Part shown: positions 27,904 through 35,664 of the stretch, piece after piece | Layout of the letters: every line of letters begins with the position of its first letter | Position numbering within the stretch: position 1 is the first letter of the stretch | Source of the DNA: Streptomyces sp. CB01580 | Lineage (GTDB): Bacteria; Actinomycetota; Actinomycetes; Streptomycetales; Streptomycetaceae | Assembly: GCF_001905795.1 (NCBI RefSeq) | Contig: NZ_LIXJ01000022.1 | Span: 1 to 64,000, forward strand | Reading direction: 5' to 3' | Length of the DNA: 64,000 bases | Notes under the pieces: generated by a model | Seen by the model: only the letters and a program-made list of their open reading frames with translations | What the model was told of the DNA's origin: nothing | Database searches by the model: none | Made by a program: the position numbers and the translations under genes

Positions 27904-29148
27904 ATGCCCGACTCCGCCGCTCGTCCTTCCCGTATGCCCCTGGCCGTCTACATCCTCGGCCTCTCCGTCTTCGCCCTGGGCACCAGCGAGTTCATGCTCT
28001 CCGGCCTGCTGCCGCCGATCGCCGACGACATGAACGTGTCCATCCCCCGTGCCGGGCTCCTCATATCCGCCTTCGCGATCGGCATGGTGATCGGCGCCCC
28101 GCTGCTCGCCGTGGCCACCCTGCGACTGCCGCGCCGCACCACACTCGTCTCCCTCATCTCCGTCTTCGGCCTCGGACAGGTCGTGGGCGCGCTGGCGCCG
28201 ACGTACGAGGTGCTGTTCGCCTCGCGGATCGTGAGCGCCTTCGCCTGCGCCGGGTTCTGGGCGGTGGGGGCGGCCGTCGCGATCGCGATGGTGCCGATGA
28301 ACGCCCGGGCCCGCGCGATGGCCGTGATGATCGGCGGCCTGTCGATCGCCAACGTGCTGGGCGTGCCCCTGGGGGCCCTGCTCGGCGAGAACCTCGGCTG
28401 GCGTTCGGCGTTCTGGGCCGTGGGCGCGGCGTCCGCCGTGGCACTGGTCGGCGTGGTGACGCTGATCCCGCGTATTCCGCTGCCGGAGCGCAAGCCGCGG
28501 CTCAGGCAGGAGATGGCCATCTACCGGGACCGTCAGGTGTGGCTGTCGATCGTGGTCACGGCCCTCGCAGCGGGCGGTGTCTTCTGCGCGTTCAGCTACC
28601 TGGCCCCGCTGCTCACGGATGTGGCCGGGCTGGACTCCGGGTGGGTGCCGACGGTGCTCGCGCTGTTCGGGATCGGTGCGCTGGTCGGTACGACGATCGG
28701 CGGCCGGGTCGCGGACGCGCATCTCTTCGGGGTGCTGATGAGCGGCATCGCGGCCTCGACGGTGTTCCTGGTCGCGCTGGCGCTGTTCGCCTCGTACCAG
28801 GTGGCCGCGATCGGGCTCTCGTTCCTGCTGGGCGTGTCCGCGTTCTACACGGCCCCGGCACTCAACGCCCGGATGTTCAACGTCGCGGGCGCCGCGCCGA
28901 CGCTGGCCGGTGCGACCACGACCGCCGCGTTCAACCTGGGCAACACGGGCGGCCCCTGGCTGGGCGGTGCCGTGATCGACGCCGACCTCGGTTTCGCGGC
29001 GACCGCGTGGGCGGGAGCGGCCATGACCGTGCTGGCGCTGGTGGCCGTGGTGTTCTCGCTGAGGCTGCACGGCCGTGGGGGCAGGTCCCTGAGGGTGACC
29101 GGCTCACCCGCCGCGAAGGCGTCAACATCGACGACGTCCACGGCTTAG
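27904..29148 (+). CDS. MFS drug exporter, Cmx/CmlA-like (DHA1)
   Basis: This roughly 414-residue transporter has twelve predicted helices. The N-terminal helix block VYILGLSVFALGTSEFMLSGLLPPIADD and the motif C-like GVPLGALLGENLGWRSAFWAVG resemble the Cmx/CmlA chloramphenicol exporters and other DHA1 proton antiporters. The substrate cannot be read from sequence. An in-frame ATG at 27871 with GGAGG only two bases away, or the ATG at 27934, are alternative starts. Confidence 0.88.
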   Translation: MPDSAARPSRMPLAVYILGLSVFALGTSEFMLSGLLPPIADDMNVSIPRAGLLISAFAIGMVIGAPLLAVATLRLPRRTTLVSLISVFGLGQVVGALAPTYEVLFASRIVSAFACAGFWAVGAAVAIAMVPMNARARAMAVMIGGLSIANVLGVPLGALLGENLGWRSAFWAVGAASAVALVGVVTLIPRIPLPERKPRLRQEMAIYRDRQVWLSIVVTALAAGGVFCAFSYLAPLLTDVAGLDSGWVPTVLALFGIGALVGTTIGGRVADAHLFGVLMSGIAASTVFLVALALFASYQVAAIGLSFLLGVSAFYTAPALNARMFNVAGAAPTLAGATTTAAFNLGNTGGPWLGGAVIDADLGFAATAWAGAAMTVLALVAVVFSLRLHGRGGRSLRVTGSPAAKASTSTTSTA

Positions 29149-29340
29149 GCCACGTCCACAGCTTCGCCTTCGGCCTCGGCCTCGGCTTCGGAGGCGGGCG
29201 CGGAGACGGGCACCACCGGGGCCTGAGTGCCCTCGATGCCCTGGGGCGGGCACGGTCCGGCGGGCCCGCTCCCTCAACAGGCCCGCTCCCTCAACGGCCA
29301 CGGTCCGGCGGGTACGTCCCCGTCAGCGGGTCCGTCCCAC

Positions 29341-29691
29341 TCAGTGGGCCCGGGGGACCAAGACCGGGGCCGGAGCCAGGTCCAGGGCCGGGGCCAGGTC
29401 CAAAGCCGAGGCCGGGGCCGGGACCGGGGCCGGGCGCCCCTTGGGCCGTCGCAGCCCGGCGGCCGTGAGCCGCCGGACGAGTTCCTTCGAGCCGATCTCC
29501 TTCGCCCCGGCACGCACCGCGTCCTCGTAACGCGACTCCGGTACGTCGTAGTGGTCCCGGTCGAACGCGCGCCCCGGGCAGCCGATGGACTCCGCGAAGG
29601 CGTGCAGTTCCTCGAAGGACACGTCACTGACCAGGTGCGACCAGAGCCGCCCGTGCCCCGGCCACTGCGGCGGGTCGATGTAGACCGTCAC
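29341..29691 (-). CDS. DUF4031 domain protein
   Basis: This 116-residue protein starts TVYIDPPQWPGHGRLWSHLVSD, the hallmark of DUF4031, a small family of unknown function common in actinobacteria. The core ends near residue 85. A C-terminal tail of Ala-Pro-Leu-Asp repeats (ALDLAPALDLAPAP) comes from a degenerate GGCCGGGGCC-type tandem repeat at 29345-29430. The GTG start overlaps the upstream stop by four bases (GTGA). Confidence 0.8.
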   Translation of the reverse strand: MTVYIDPPQWPGHGRLWSHLVSDVSFEELHAFAESIGCPGRAFDRDHYDVPESRYEDAVRAGAKEIGSKELVRRLTAAGLRRPKGRPAPVPAPASALDLAPALDLAPAPVLVPRAH

Positions 29692-30056
29692 CGGCGCGCT
29701 ATCCCGCCCAGCGAACCGACCGGCGCCACGGCGACGGCCGCCTTCGTGCACACCCAGTGCGGGTCCGGCCCCAGCTCCGGCTCGACGTCCAGGGCATGCG
29801 GGTCGCCCGCGTCGCAGACCGGGCAGAGCGGCCAGCGCCCGTACCGTTCGAGCAGCGCGTCCTGCACGTCCTGGGCGACCAGACCGACGACGAACGCGAC
29901 GCCTTCGGGCCACTGCTCGACCCACCAGCGGCGATGCGTCACCGCGTCCTCGACCAGCGAGACGATCCCGGCCTCGGCGACGCCGCCTGCGGCGAGATCG
30001 GCCATCACCAGCGCGCGGGCCGTATGCAACGCCTGTTCCAAGGGATTCATCTCCAT
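29688..30056 (-). CDS. Small conserved protein of unknown function
   Basis: This 122-residue acidic protein starts MEMNPLEQALHTARALVMADLA. It contains a CPVCDAGDPHALDVEPELGPDPHWVCTKA segment with three Cys and two His, which may bind zinc. It is translationally coupled to the DUF4031 gene. I do not recognise the family. The start could also be the ATG two codons later. Confidence 0.7.
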   Translation of the reverse strand: MEMNPLEQALHTARALVMADLAAGGVAEAGIVSLVEDAVTHRRWWVEQWPEGVAFVVGLVAQDVQDALLERYGRWPLCPVCDAGDPHALDVEPELGPDPHWVCTKAAVAVAPVGSLGGIARR

Positions 30057-30192
30057 ACGCCCATTGTCACCCGGCCCGCGAGGCCGTCCGCTCGCGATCG
30101 GGCGTCCCCCTTCGGCGGTCCCCTGCCCAGAGCCGGCTTCCAGGCAAGGGGCCGAAAAGCGACTCCCGGGCACCGGACCGCCGAAGAGGGGG

Positions 30193-30221
30193 TTGACGGG
30201 CCCTCGGGTTGAAAATATCTT
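30193..30221 (+). promoter_or_regulatory. Promoter of the RpiR regulator, probably leaderless
   Basis: TTGACG (30193-30198) and TATCTT (30216-30221) are 17 bp apart. The GTG start at 30228 is six bases past the -10, exactly where transcription would begin, so the mRNA should be leaderless. No Shine-Dalgarno sequence is present. Confidence 0.75.
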
Positions 30222-30255
30222 TCAAATGTGACCAACGACCTGAAGGAAAGTTTCA
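30210..30255. promoter_or_regulatory. Two TGAA-N7-TTCA operators at the RpiR gene
   Basis: TGAAAATATCTTTCA (30210-30224) overlaps the -10 box and start codon region, and TGAAGGAAAGTTTCA (30241-30255) lies inside the first codons. The two 15-bp palindromes are 31 bp apart, about three helical turns. They suit a dimeric RpiR-family repressor acting on its own promoter. Confidence 0.65.
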
Positions 30256-31145
30256 GCGCTGACTCCCCGCCCGCCCCGGCGGCCCTCGCGGCCAAGGTGC
30301 GTACGCTCGCGCCGTCGATGACCCGCTCCATGCAGCGTGTCGCCGAAGCCGTCGCGGGGGATCCCGCCGGTTGCGCCGCCCTGACGGTCACCGGTCTCGC
30401 CGAGCTCACCGGCACCAGCGAGGCGACGGTGGTCCGTACGGCCCGCCTCCTCGGCTACCCCGGCTACCGCGATCTGCGCCTCGCCCTCGCCGGCCTCGCG
30501 GCGCACCAGCAGTCGGGCCGGGCGCCGTCCGTCACCGCCGACATAGCGGTCGACGACCCCATCGCCGACGTGGTCGCGAAGCTGGCCTACGACGAGCAGC
30601 AGACGCTCGCCGACACGGCCGCCGGGCTCGACACGGTCCAGCTCGGTGCCGCCGTGGCCGCCGCCTCCACCGCGCGCCGCATCGACATCTACGGCGTGGG
30701 CGCCTCCTCCCTCGTCGGCCAGGACCTGGCGCAGAAGCTGGCCCGTATCGGCCTGATCGCGCACTCCCACACGGACCCGCACCTGGCGGTGACCAACGCC
30801 GTGCAGCTGCGTTCCGGCGATGTCGCCATAGCGATCACGCACTCCGGTTCCACCGTCGATGTCATCGAGCCGCTGCGGGTCGCCTTCGACCACGGCGCGA
30901 CGACGATCGCGATCACCGGCCGCCCCGACGGCCCCGTGACGCAGTACGCCGATCACGTGCTGACCACGTCCACCGCCCGCGAGACCGAGCTGAGACCCGC
31001 CGCGATGTCGAGCCGTACGAGTCAACTGCTCGTCGTCGACTGCCTGTTCGTGGGAGTCGCGCAGCGCACCTACGAGACGGCCGCCCCCGCCCTCGCCGCC
31101 TCCTACGAGGCACTGGCCCACCGCCACACCCCACGCCCGCGCTGA
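30228..31145 (+). CDS. RpiR/MurR-family transcriptional regulator
   Basis: This 305-residue protein has an N-terminal RpiR helix-turn-helix (roughly residues 20-95, with LAELTGTSEATVVRTARLLGYPGYRDLRLAL) and a C-terminal SIS sugar-phosphate isomerase-like domain (roughly 125-270; IDIYGVGASSLVG, ITHSGSTVDVIEP). SIS domains in this family sense phosphosugars. Because murQ and a MurNAc-type PTS follow, MurNAc-6-phosphate is the likely effector, as for E. coli MurR. The start is a GTG without a ribosome site. Confidence 0.9.
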   Translation: MTNDLKESFSADSPPAPAALAAKVRTLAPSMTRSMQRVAEAVAGDPAGCAALTVTGLAELTGTSEATVVRTARLLGYPGYRDLRLALAGLAAHQQSGRAPSVTADIAVDDPIADVVAKLAYDEQQTLADTAAGLDTVQLGAAVAAASTARRIDIYGVGASSLVGQDLAQKLARIGLIAHSHTDPHLAVTNAVQLRSGDVAIAITHSGSTVDVIEPLRVAFDHGATTIAITGRPDGPVTQYADHVLTTSTARETELRPAAMSSRTSQLLVVDCLFVGVAQRTYETAAPALAASYEALAHRHTPRPR

Positions 31146-31200
31146 CGCCGGCCCGGGCGCCTCGCAGCACGTCCGTACCGCGACCACCCGTCCCAGGCCC

Positions 31201-31250
31201 CGCACCCGCACCCGCACCCGCACCCGCACCCGCACCCGCACCCGCACCCG
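31201..31250 (+). repeat. (CGCACC)8 hexanucleotide repeat
   Basis: Eight perfect CGCACC units plus two bases lie in the 149-bp gap between the RpiR gene and murQ. Such a perfect short repeat could vary in number by slippage and change the murQ leader. Confidence 0.9.
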
Positions 31251-31294
31251 CGAAACCGTACGAGACCGAGAAAGAGAAAGCAGAGCCTTCCTCC

Positions 31295-32347
31295 ATGACC
31301 TCCACGACCGACGCCGACCGTACGGGCGCCGAAGCCACCTCCCCCACCGGGTACGGAGAACTCCGCGCCCAGCTCGACACGCTCACCACCGAGGCGTTCC
31401 GCCCCGAGCTGGCCGAGATCGACCGGCTGGGCACGCTCGAAATCGCCCGGATCATGAACGGCGAGGACCAGTCGGTCCCGGCCGCCGTCGGCGCCCGGCT
31501 GCCCGAGATCGCCGCGGCGATCGACGGCACGGCGGAGCGCATGGCCCGGGGCGGCCGGCTGATCTACGCGGGCGCGGGCACCGCGGGCCGGCTCGGCGTT
31601 CTGGACGCCAGCGAGTGCCCGCCCACCTTCAACACCGACCCGTCCCAGGTCGTCGGCCTGATCGCGGGCGGCCCCTCCGCCATGGTCAAGGCCGTCGAGG
31701 GCGCCGAGGACAGCAAGGAGCTGGCCGCCGCCGATCTGGAGGCCCTGGGGCTCACCACCGACGACACGGTGGTCGGCATCTCCGCCTCCGGCCGCACGCC
31801 GTACGCGATCGGCGCCGTCGAGCACGCCCGCGCCAAGGGCGCGCTGACCATCGGGCTGTCCTGCAACGCGGACTCGGCGCTGGCCGCCGCAGCCGAGCAC
31901 GGCATCGAGGTCGTCGTCGGCCCCGAGCTGATCACCGGCTCCACCCGACTCAAGGCGGGTACGGCGCAGAAGCTCGTTCTCAACATGATCTCGACGATCA
32001 CGATGATCCGGCTCGGCAAGACGTACGGGAACCTGATGGTCGACGTCCGCGCCTCCAACGACAAGCTGCGCGCACGCTCCCGCCGGATCGTCTCCCTCGC
32101 CACCGGCGCGTCCGACGCCGAGATCGAGGCCGCGCTCACCGCGACCGACGGCGAGGTGAAGAACGCCATCCTCGCCATCCTCGGCCAGGTCGACGGGCCC
32201 ACGGCCGAGAGCCTGCTGGCCGCGTCCGGCGGCCACCTCCGGGCCGCCCTCGCCGCCGCCCCACGAACCACCGAAACCGCCAGCACCACTGGCACGACCA
32301 GCACCACCAGCACCACCGAAACCAGCCGAACCACCAGCACTACCTGA
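31295..32347 (+). CDS. murQ: N-acetylmuramic acid 6-phosphate etherase
   Basis: This 350-residue SIS-domain lyase splits the lactyl ether of MurNAc-6-phosphate to give GlcNAc-6-phosphate and D-lactate. Family motifs include YAGAGTAGRLGVLDASECPPTF, GISASGRTPYAIGA and NLMVDVRASNDKLR. The catalytic core ends near residue 322. A Thr/Ser-rich tail of about 26 residues (repeated TTSTTETS-like units) follows and is not part of the usual 300-residue enzyme. It is encoded by an imperfect ACCA-rich repeat. GlcNAc-6-phosphate feeds NagA, encoded at 56545. Confidence 0.93.
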   Translation: MTSTTDADRTGAEATSPTGYGELRAQLDTLTTEAFRPELAEIDRLGTLEIARIMNGEDQSVPAAVGARLPEIAAAIDGTAERMARGGRLIYAGAGTAGRLGVLDASECPPTFNTDPSQVVGLIAGGPSAMVKAVEGAEDSKELAAADLEALGLTTDDTVVGISASGRTPYAIGAVEHARAKGALTIGLSCNADSALAAAAEHGIEVVVGPELITGSTRLKAGTAQKLVLNMISTITMIRLGKTYGNLMVDVRASNDKLRARSRRIVSLATGASDAEIEAALTATDGEVKNAILAILGQVDGPTAESLLAASGGHLRAALAAAPRTTETASTTGTTSTTSTTETSRTTSTT

Positions 32348-32397
32348 ACCTTCGGCACCACCCCGCACCACCCCCGCACAGCAAGGCACCCCGCACC

Positions 32398-33987
32398 ATG
32401 GCACCAGAAGACAAGAACCGCGCCACCGCCGCCGCGATCCTTCCGCTCGTCGGTGGCGCCGCGAACGTCGACTCCATCGCCCACTGCATGACCCGGCTCC
32501 GGCTGGGTCTGCACGACCGCTCGCTCGTCGACGACGAGGCCCTGAAGGCGATACCCGCCGTCATGGGCGTGGTCGAGGACGACACGTACCAGATCGTCCT
32601 CGGCCCGGGCACCGTCGCCCGGGTCACACCGGAATTCGAACGGCTGGTGGAGGAGGGCAGGGAGGCCGCCACCCCGGCGCCCGCGTCCGCCCCCGCCCCC
32701 GATCCCGCCTCCGCATCCGCGTCCGCTTCGGAGGTCGCCTCCGCGGAGGAACTGGCCTCTCAGGGCGCGGCGATGAAGGCGGCGCGCAAGGCGAAGAACG
32801 CCACCCCGTTCAAGCTCTTCCTGCGCCGGATCGCGAACATCTTCGTCCCGCTGATCCCGGCCCTCATCGGCTGCGGCATCATCGCGGGTCTCAACGGCCT
32901 GCTGGTGAACCTGGGCTGGCTGACCTCGGTCACGCCCGCGCTCGCCGCGATGGCGTCCGGGTTCATGGCGCTGATCGCCGTGTTCGTGGGGTTCAACACG
33001 GCGAAGGAGTTCGGTGGTACGCCGATCCTGGGCGGCGCGGTCGCGGCGATCATCGTCTTCCCGGGCGTCGCGAACATCGAGGCGTTCGGCCAGAAGCTCT
33101 CCCCCGGACAGGGCGGTGTGCTGGGCGCTCTCGGCGCGGCGGTGCTCGCGGTGTACGTGGAGAAGTGGTGCCGTCGCTGGGTGCCCGAGGCGCTGGACGT
33201 CCTGGTCACCCCGACACTGACGGTCCTGGTCTCCGGCCTGGTGACGATCTTCGGCCTGATGTTCGTGGCCGGCGAGGTCTCCACCGCGATCGGTTCGTTC
33301 GCCGACTGGCTGCTCGCCAACGGCGGCGCGGGCGCGGGCTTCGTGCTCGGCGGCCTGTTCCTGCCCCTGGTGATGCTGGGCCTGCACCAGGCTCTCATCC
33401 CGATCCACACCACCCTGATCGAGCAGCAGGGCTACACGGTCCTGCTCCCGATCCTCGCGATGGCGGGCGCCGGCCAGGTCGGCGCGGCCGTGGCGGTCTA
33501 CTTCCGGCTGCCCCGCAACGGCTCGGTCCGCCGCACCATCAAGTCCGCGCTCCCGGCCGGCCTGCTCGGCGTCGGTGAGCCGCTGATCTACGGTGTCAGC
33601 CTCCCGCTGGGCCGCCCGTTCATCACGGCGTGCGTGGGCGGCGCGTTCGGCGGCGGCTTCATCGGCCTGTTCAACCAGCTCGGGGACAAGGTCGGCTCCA
33701 CGGCCATCGGCCCGTCCGGCTGGGCCCTGTTCCCGCTCCTCGACGGCAACCACGATCTGGGCACCACGGTCGCGATCTACGGCGGCGGGCTGCTGGTCGG
33801 CTACCTGGCCGGCTTCCTCGCCACGTACTTCTTCGGCTTCGGCAAGGAACTGCTGGCCGAGTTCAACGTCTCGCAGGAACCGGCGGGCGCCACGACCTCC
33901 GGCGCCCCCGGCACCACCACGGGCACGGCATCGGCCCCGGCCCCTGGTCCGGGCCCGGACCAGGCAAAGGAACCCGCGGGCCTGTGA
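32398..33987 (+). CDS. murP: PTS EIIBC permease, MurNAc-type
   Basis: This 529-residue phosphotransferase permease has an N-terminal EIIB domain with the phosphorylated Cys30 (IAHCMTRLRL) and a C-terminal EIIC domain (from about residue 135) with around ten helices and the GVGEPLIYGVSLP sugar-site motif. An Ala/Pro/Ser linker (residues 96-120) joins them. The EIIA domain is absent and must be supplied in trans. The fold is of the glucose-sucrose superfamily. MurNAc specificity is inferred from murQ and the RpiR regulator next door. The tail is Gly/Pro/Thr-rich. Confidence 0.85.
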   Translation: MAPEDKNRATAAAILPLVGGAANVDSIAHCMTRLRLGLHDRSLVDDEALKAIPAVMGVVEDDTYQIVLGPGTVARVTPEFERLVEEGREAATPAPASAPAPDPASASASASEVASAEELASQGAAMKAARKAKNATPFKLFLRRIANIFVPLIPALIGCGIIAGLNGLLVNLGWLTSVTPALAAMASGFMALIAVFVGFNTAKEFGGTPILGGAVAAIIVFPGVANIEAFGQKLSPGQGGVLGALGAAVLAVYVEKWCRRWVPEALDVLVTPTLTVLVSGLVTIFGLMFVAGEVSTAIGSFADWLLANGGAGAGFVLGGLFLPLVMLGLHQALIPIHTTLIEQQGYTVLLPILAMAGAGQVGAAVAVYFRLPRNGSVRRTIKSALPAGLLGVGEPLIYGVSLPLGRPFITACVGGAFGGGFIGLFNQLGDKVGSTAIGPSGWALFPLLDGNHDLGTTVAIYGGGLLVGYLAGFLATYFFGFGKELLAEFNVSQEPAGATTSGAPGTTTGTASAPAPGPGPDQAKEPAGL

Positions 33988-34002
33988 CCGGGTGAACGAC
34001 AC

Positions 34003-34039
34003 GGAGAGGGCGGCACCCGGAACGGGCGCCGCCCTCTCC
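34003..34039 (+). terminator. Terminator after the murQ-murP operon
   Basis: GGAGAGGGCGGC (34003-34014) pairs perfectly with GCCGCCCTCTCC (34028-34039), starting 15 bases after the murP stop. The loop itself can form CCCG/CGGG pairs. Confidence 0.85.
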
Positions 34040-34595
34040 GCCGTCCGGCCACCCCGCGGTCTTCGTCCGATCGCCCTCTGGTCTTCGTCCGGTGCGCGTC
34101 GGGTCGCTGCGGATAGTCCCACGGGCGGCCATCGAAGGCCCGGTCGTACTCGACCATCGCAGCGGTCATCACGGATCCCTTCTCTGTGGCCCGTGTGAGC
34201 TCCGTGGATCGACGATTGCGCGGCGGTCCCCCGCTTCACTCAGCGCCCCACGATCGTGTGGCGTGCGCACCGACCTGCGCCGTCACGACTCGTCGCGGTC
34301 CGCAGGACGACGGCTCTCATCTGAACGGTCCTCAAGGGACGACTGCGTCATCCCGGCCGTCGCCAGGCTCACGCCTTCTGCGGCGAGCACCTGGCCACCT
34401 GCCCGCCTGGCCACCTGACGCCTGACCACCTGCCCGCCTGACCGGCCGTACACCAGGCCCCTGACCAATCCGGCCGCCTGCCGATCGGGCCGCCAGACCA
34501 CCCGCACCCCGCACCGCACATCCACCGTGCGTCCCCGCAAGGGCCCAGGTCGGTCGCCGCACGGTGTCGGCCTGGGCCATCGGCGTATCCCGCGT
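34040..34595. other. Non-coding stretch with short imperfect repeats
   Basis: I find no gene I can defend. A minus-strand frame from 34172 begins MMTAAMVEYDRAFDGRPWDY with AAGG upstream but runs back through the terminator into murP, so it is at best a gene remnant. An imperfect 16-bp repeat (CACCTGCCCGCCTGGC-like, about three copies) lies at 34395-34443. Confidence 0.45.
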
Positions 34596-34895
34596 TCAGC
34601 GCGGGAGCCGCCCCTCCCGGTTGATCTCCGTCACCCGCGCCCGCAGCACCAGCCCCGAAGGCGCCGTCCGTAAGAGGTGCGGCGGGCAGTCCCACTCCGC
34701 CCCGCCGCCCGGCGCCCGAAGTTGTACGTACGGCCCGACGCTCCCCATCACACGCCCCACTCGTCCGTCCCGCGCGTCCACCGCGAACGTCCCGGGCTCA
34801 GGCACGCCCGGGGACGCCGACGCCACCGGCAAACCCTGTGCACCGTGCGCCTCCTGCGCACCCTGGGCGCCCGGCTCGACGTCCTCACCGGTCAT
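34596..34895 (-). CDS. Small conserved actinobacterial protein with a TTA codon
   Basis: This 99-residue protein has a conserved C-terminal half (TFAVDARDGRVGRVM, GPYVQLRAPGGG, EWDCPPHLLRTAP) that I know from small streptomycete genes of unknown function. The N-terminal 35 residues are Ala/Gly/Gln-rich. Codon 75 is TTA (34671-34673), so translation should need the bldA tRNA. Its start overlaps the upstream gene by 11 bp, with GGGAGG upstream of the ATG. Confidence 0.75.
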   Translation of the reverse strand: MTGEDVEPGAQGAQEAHGAQGLPVASASPGVPEPGTFAVDARDGRVGRVMGSVGPYVQLRAPGGGAEWDCPPHLLRTAPSGLVLRARVTEINREGRLPR

Positions 34896-35130
34896 GTCCG
34901 GCCCTCCCCTGTGCCTCCAGCACCACGCTCAGCCGCAGCGCCGTGTCGAGGTTGCACCGGCCGAGCTCCACCAGCGGCGTGGGATCACTCCCGGCACACG
35001 ACACCGGGTCGACCCGCAACGACGGCAACGTGATCCCCACCCCCGAGAAACCTTCTTTCAACCGTGCCACCGCCTCCTCCGCCGCCCGTACTTTCCCCTC
35101 CGCCGCTTCGCGCCGTTCCATCGTCGTCAT
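34885..35130 (-). CDS. Small conserved protein of unknown function
   Basis: This 81-residue protein begins with a charged helix (REAAEGKVRAAEEAVARLKE) and ends with the conserved GITLPSLRVDPVSCAG and ELGRCNLDTALRLSVVLE segments. It is a frequent partner of small developmental-type gene clusters in streptomycetes. It is translationally coupled to the 34596 gene. Upstream, ACTCTG (35146-35151) and CAGAGT (35171-35176) form a spaced inverted repeat that may be regulatory. Confidence 0.75.
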   Translation of the reverse strand: MTTMERREAAEGKVRAAEEAVARLKEGFSGVGITLPSLRVDPVSCAGSDPTPLVELGRCNLDTALRLSVVLEAQGRAGHDR

Positions 35131-35512
35131 GATCCATACCTTTCCACTCTGCGTAATGACAATGCATACCCAGAGTGTCCAACGCGCGACAGGCCAGGAA
35201 GAGGCGCAGAAGCTACAACCGCACGTGTGTCACAGGGAGTTGTCATGCCGGGGCCGAGGGCGCGAGGCCGTACCAGCGCGGAGGCCGGACGAACCACTGA
35301 GTGATCCAATGAATGAACCGTTGCATGGACCACTGGGCGAGCCGCTGCATGCCCCTCCTGGGCCGAGCCGCCGGGTGAACCGGTGAGAACCGATGGCGCG
35401 GGCCGTCAGGGGCTCTGCCCGGACCAACGAGCCAGGCGCCCGGACCGTCGAACTCGGTCGCGAACCATCGAACTCGGCGCCCGGACCGTCAGGCCCGGGC
35501 GCCTGCCGTCAA
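35131..35512. other. Intergenic region upstream of the small gene pair
   Basis: No gene is recognised. The first 50 bases contain the AT-rich probable promoter of the minus-strand gene pair with the ACTCTG/CAGAGT inverted repeat. The rest holds degenerate relatives of the 19-bp repeat (CGAACCATCGAACTCGG-like units near 35455-35485). Confidence 0.45.
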
Positions 35513-35664
35513 CTTCAGCTCGAACCATCGGCTTCAGCTCGAACCATCGGCTTCAGCTCGAACCATCGGCTTCAGCTCGAACCGTCAGCTTCAGCTCGAA
35601 CCGTCAGCTTCAGCTCGGACCGTCAGCTTCAGCTCGGACCGTCAGCTTCAGCTCGGGCCGTCCA
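35513..35664. repeat. 19-bp tandem repeat, eight copies
   Basis: Units of the form CTTCAGCTCGAACCATCGG start at 35513, 35532, 35551, 35570, 35589, 35608, 35627 and 35646. The first three are identical; later ones drift (ACCGTCAG, then GGACCGTCAG). The last unit runs into the 3' end of the nucleotidyltransferase gene, whose stop lies inside it. There are no unique spacers, so it is not a CRISPR array. Confidence 0.95.

Noticed and set aside
33801..34172. Minus-strand frame starting MMTAAMVEYDRAFDG
   Set aside because: It passes through the murP terminator and into the murP coding region, so it is at most a fragment.
35513..35664. Possible CRISPR array
   Set aside because: The 19-bp units are contiguous with no unique spacers and no cas genes are nearby; it is a tandem repeat.
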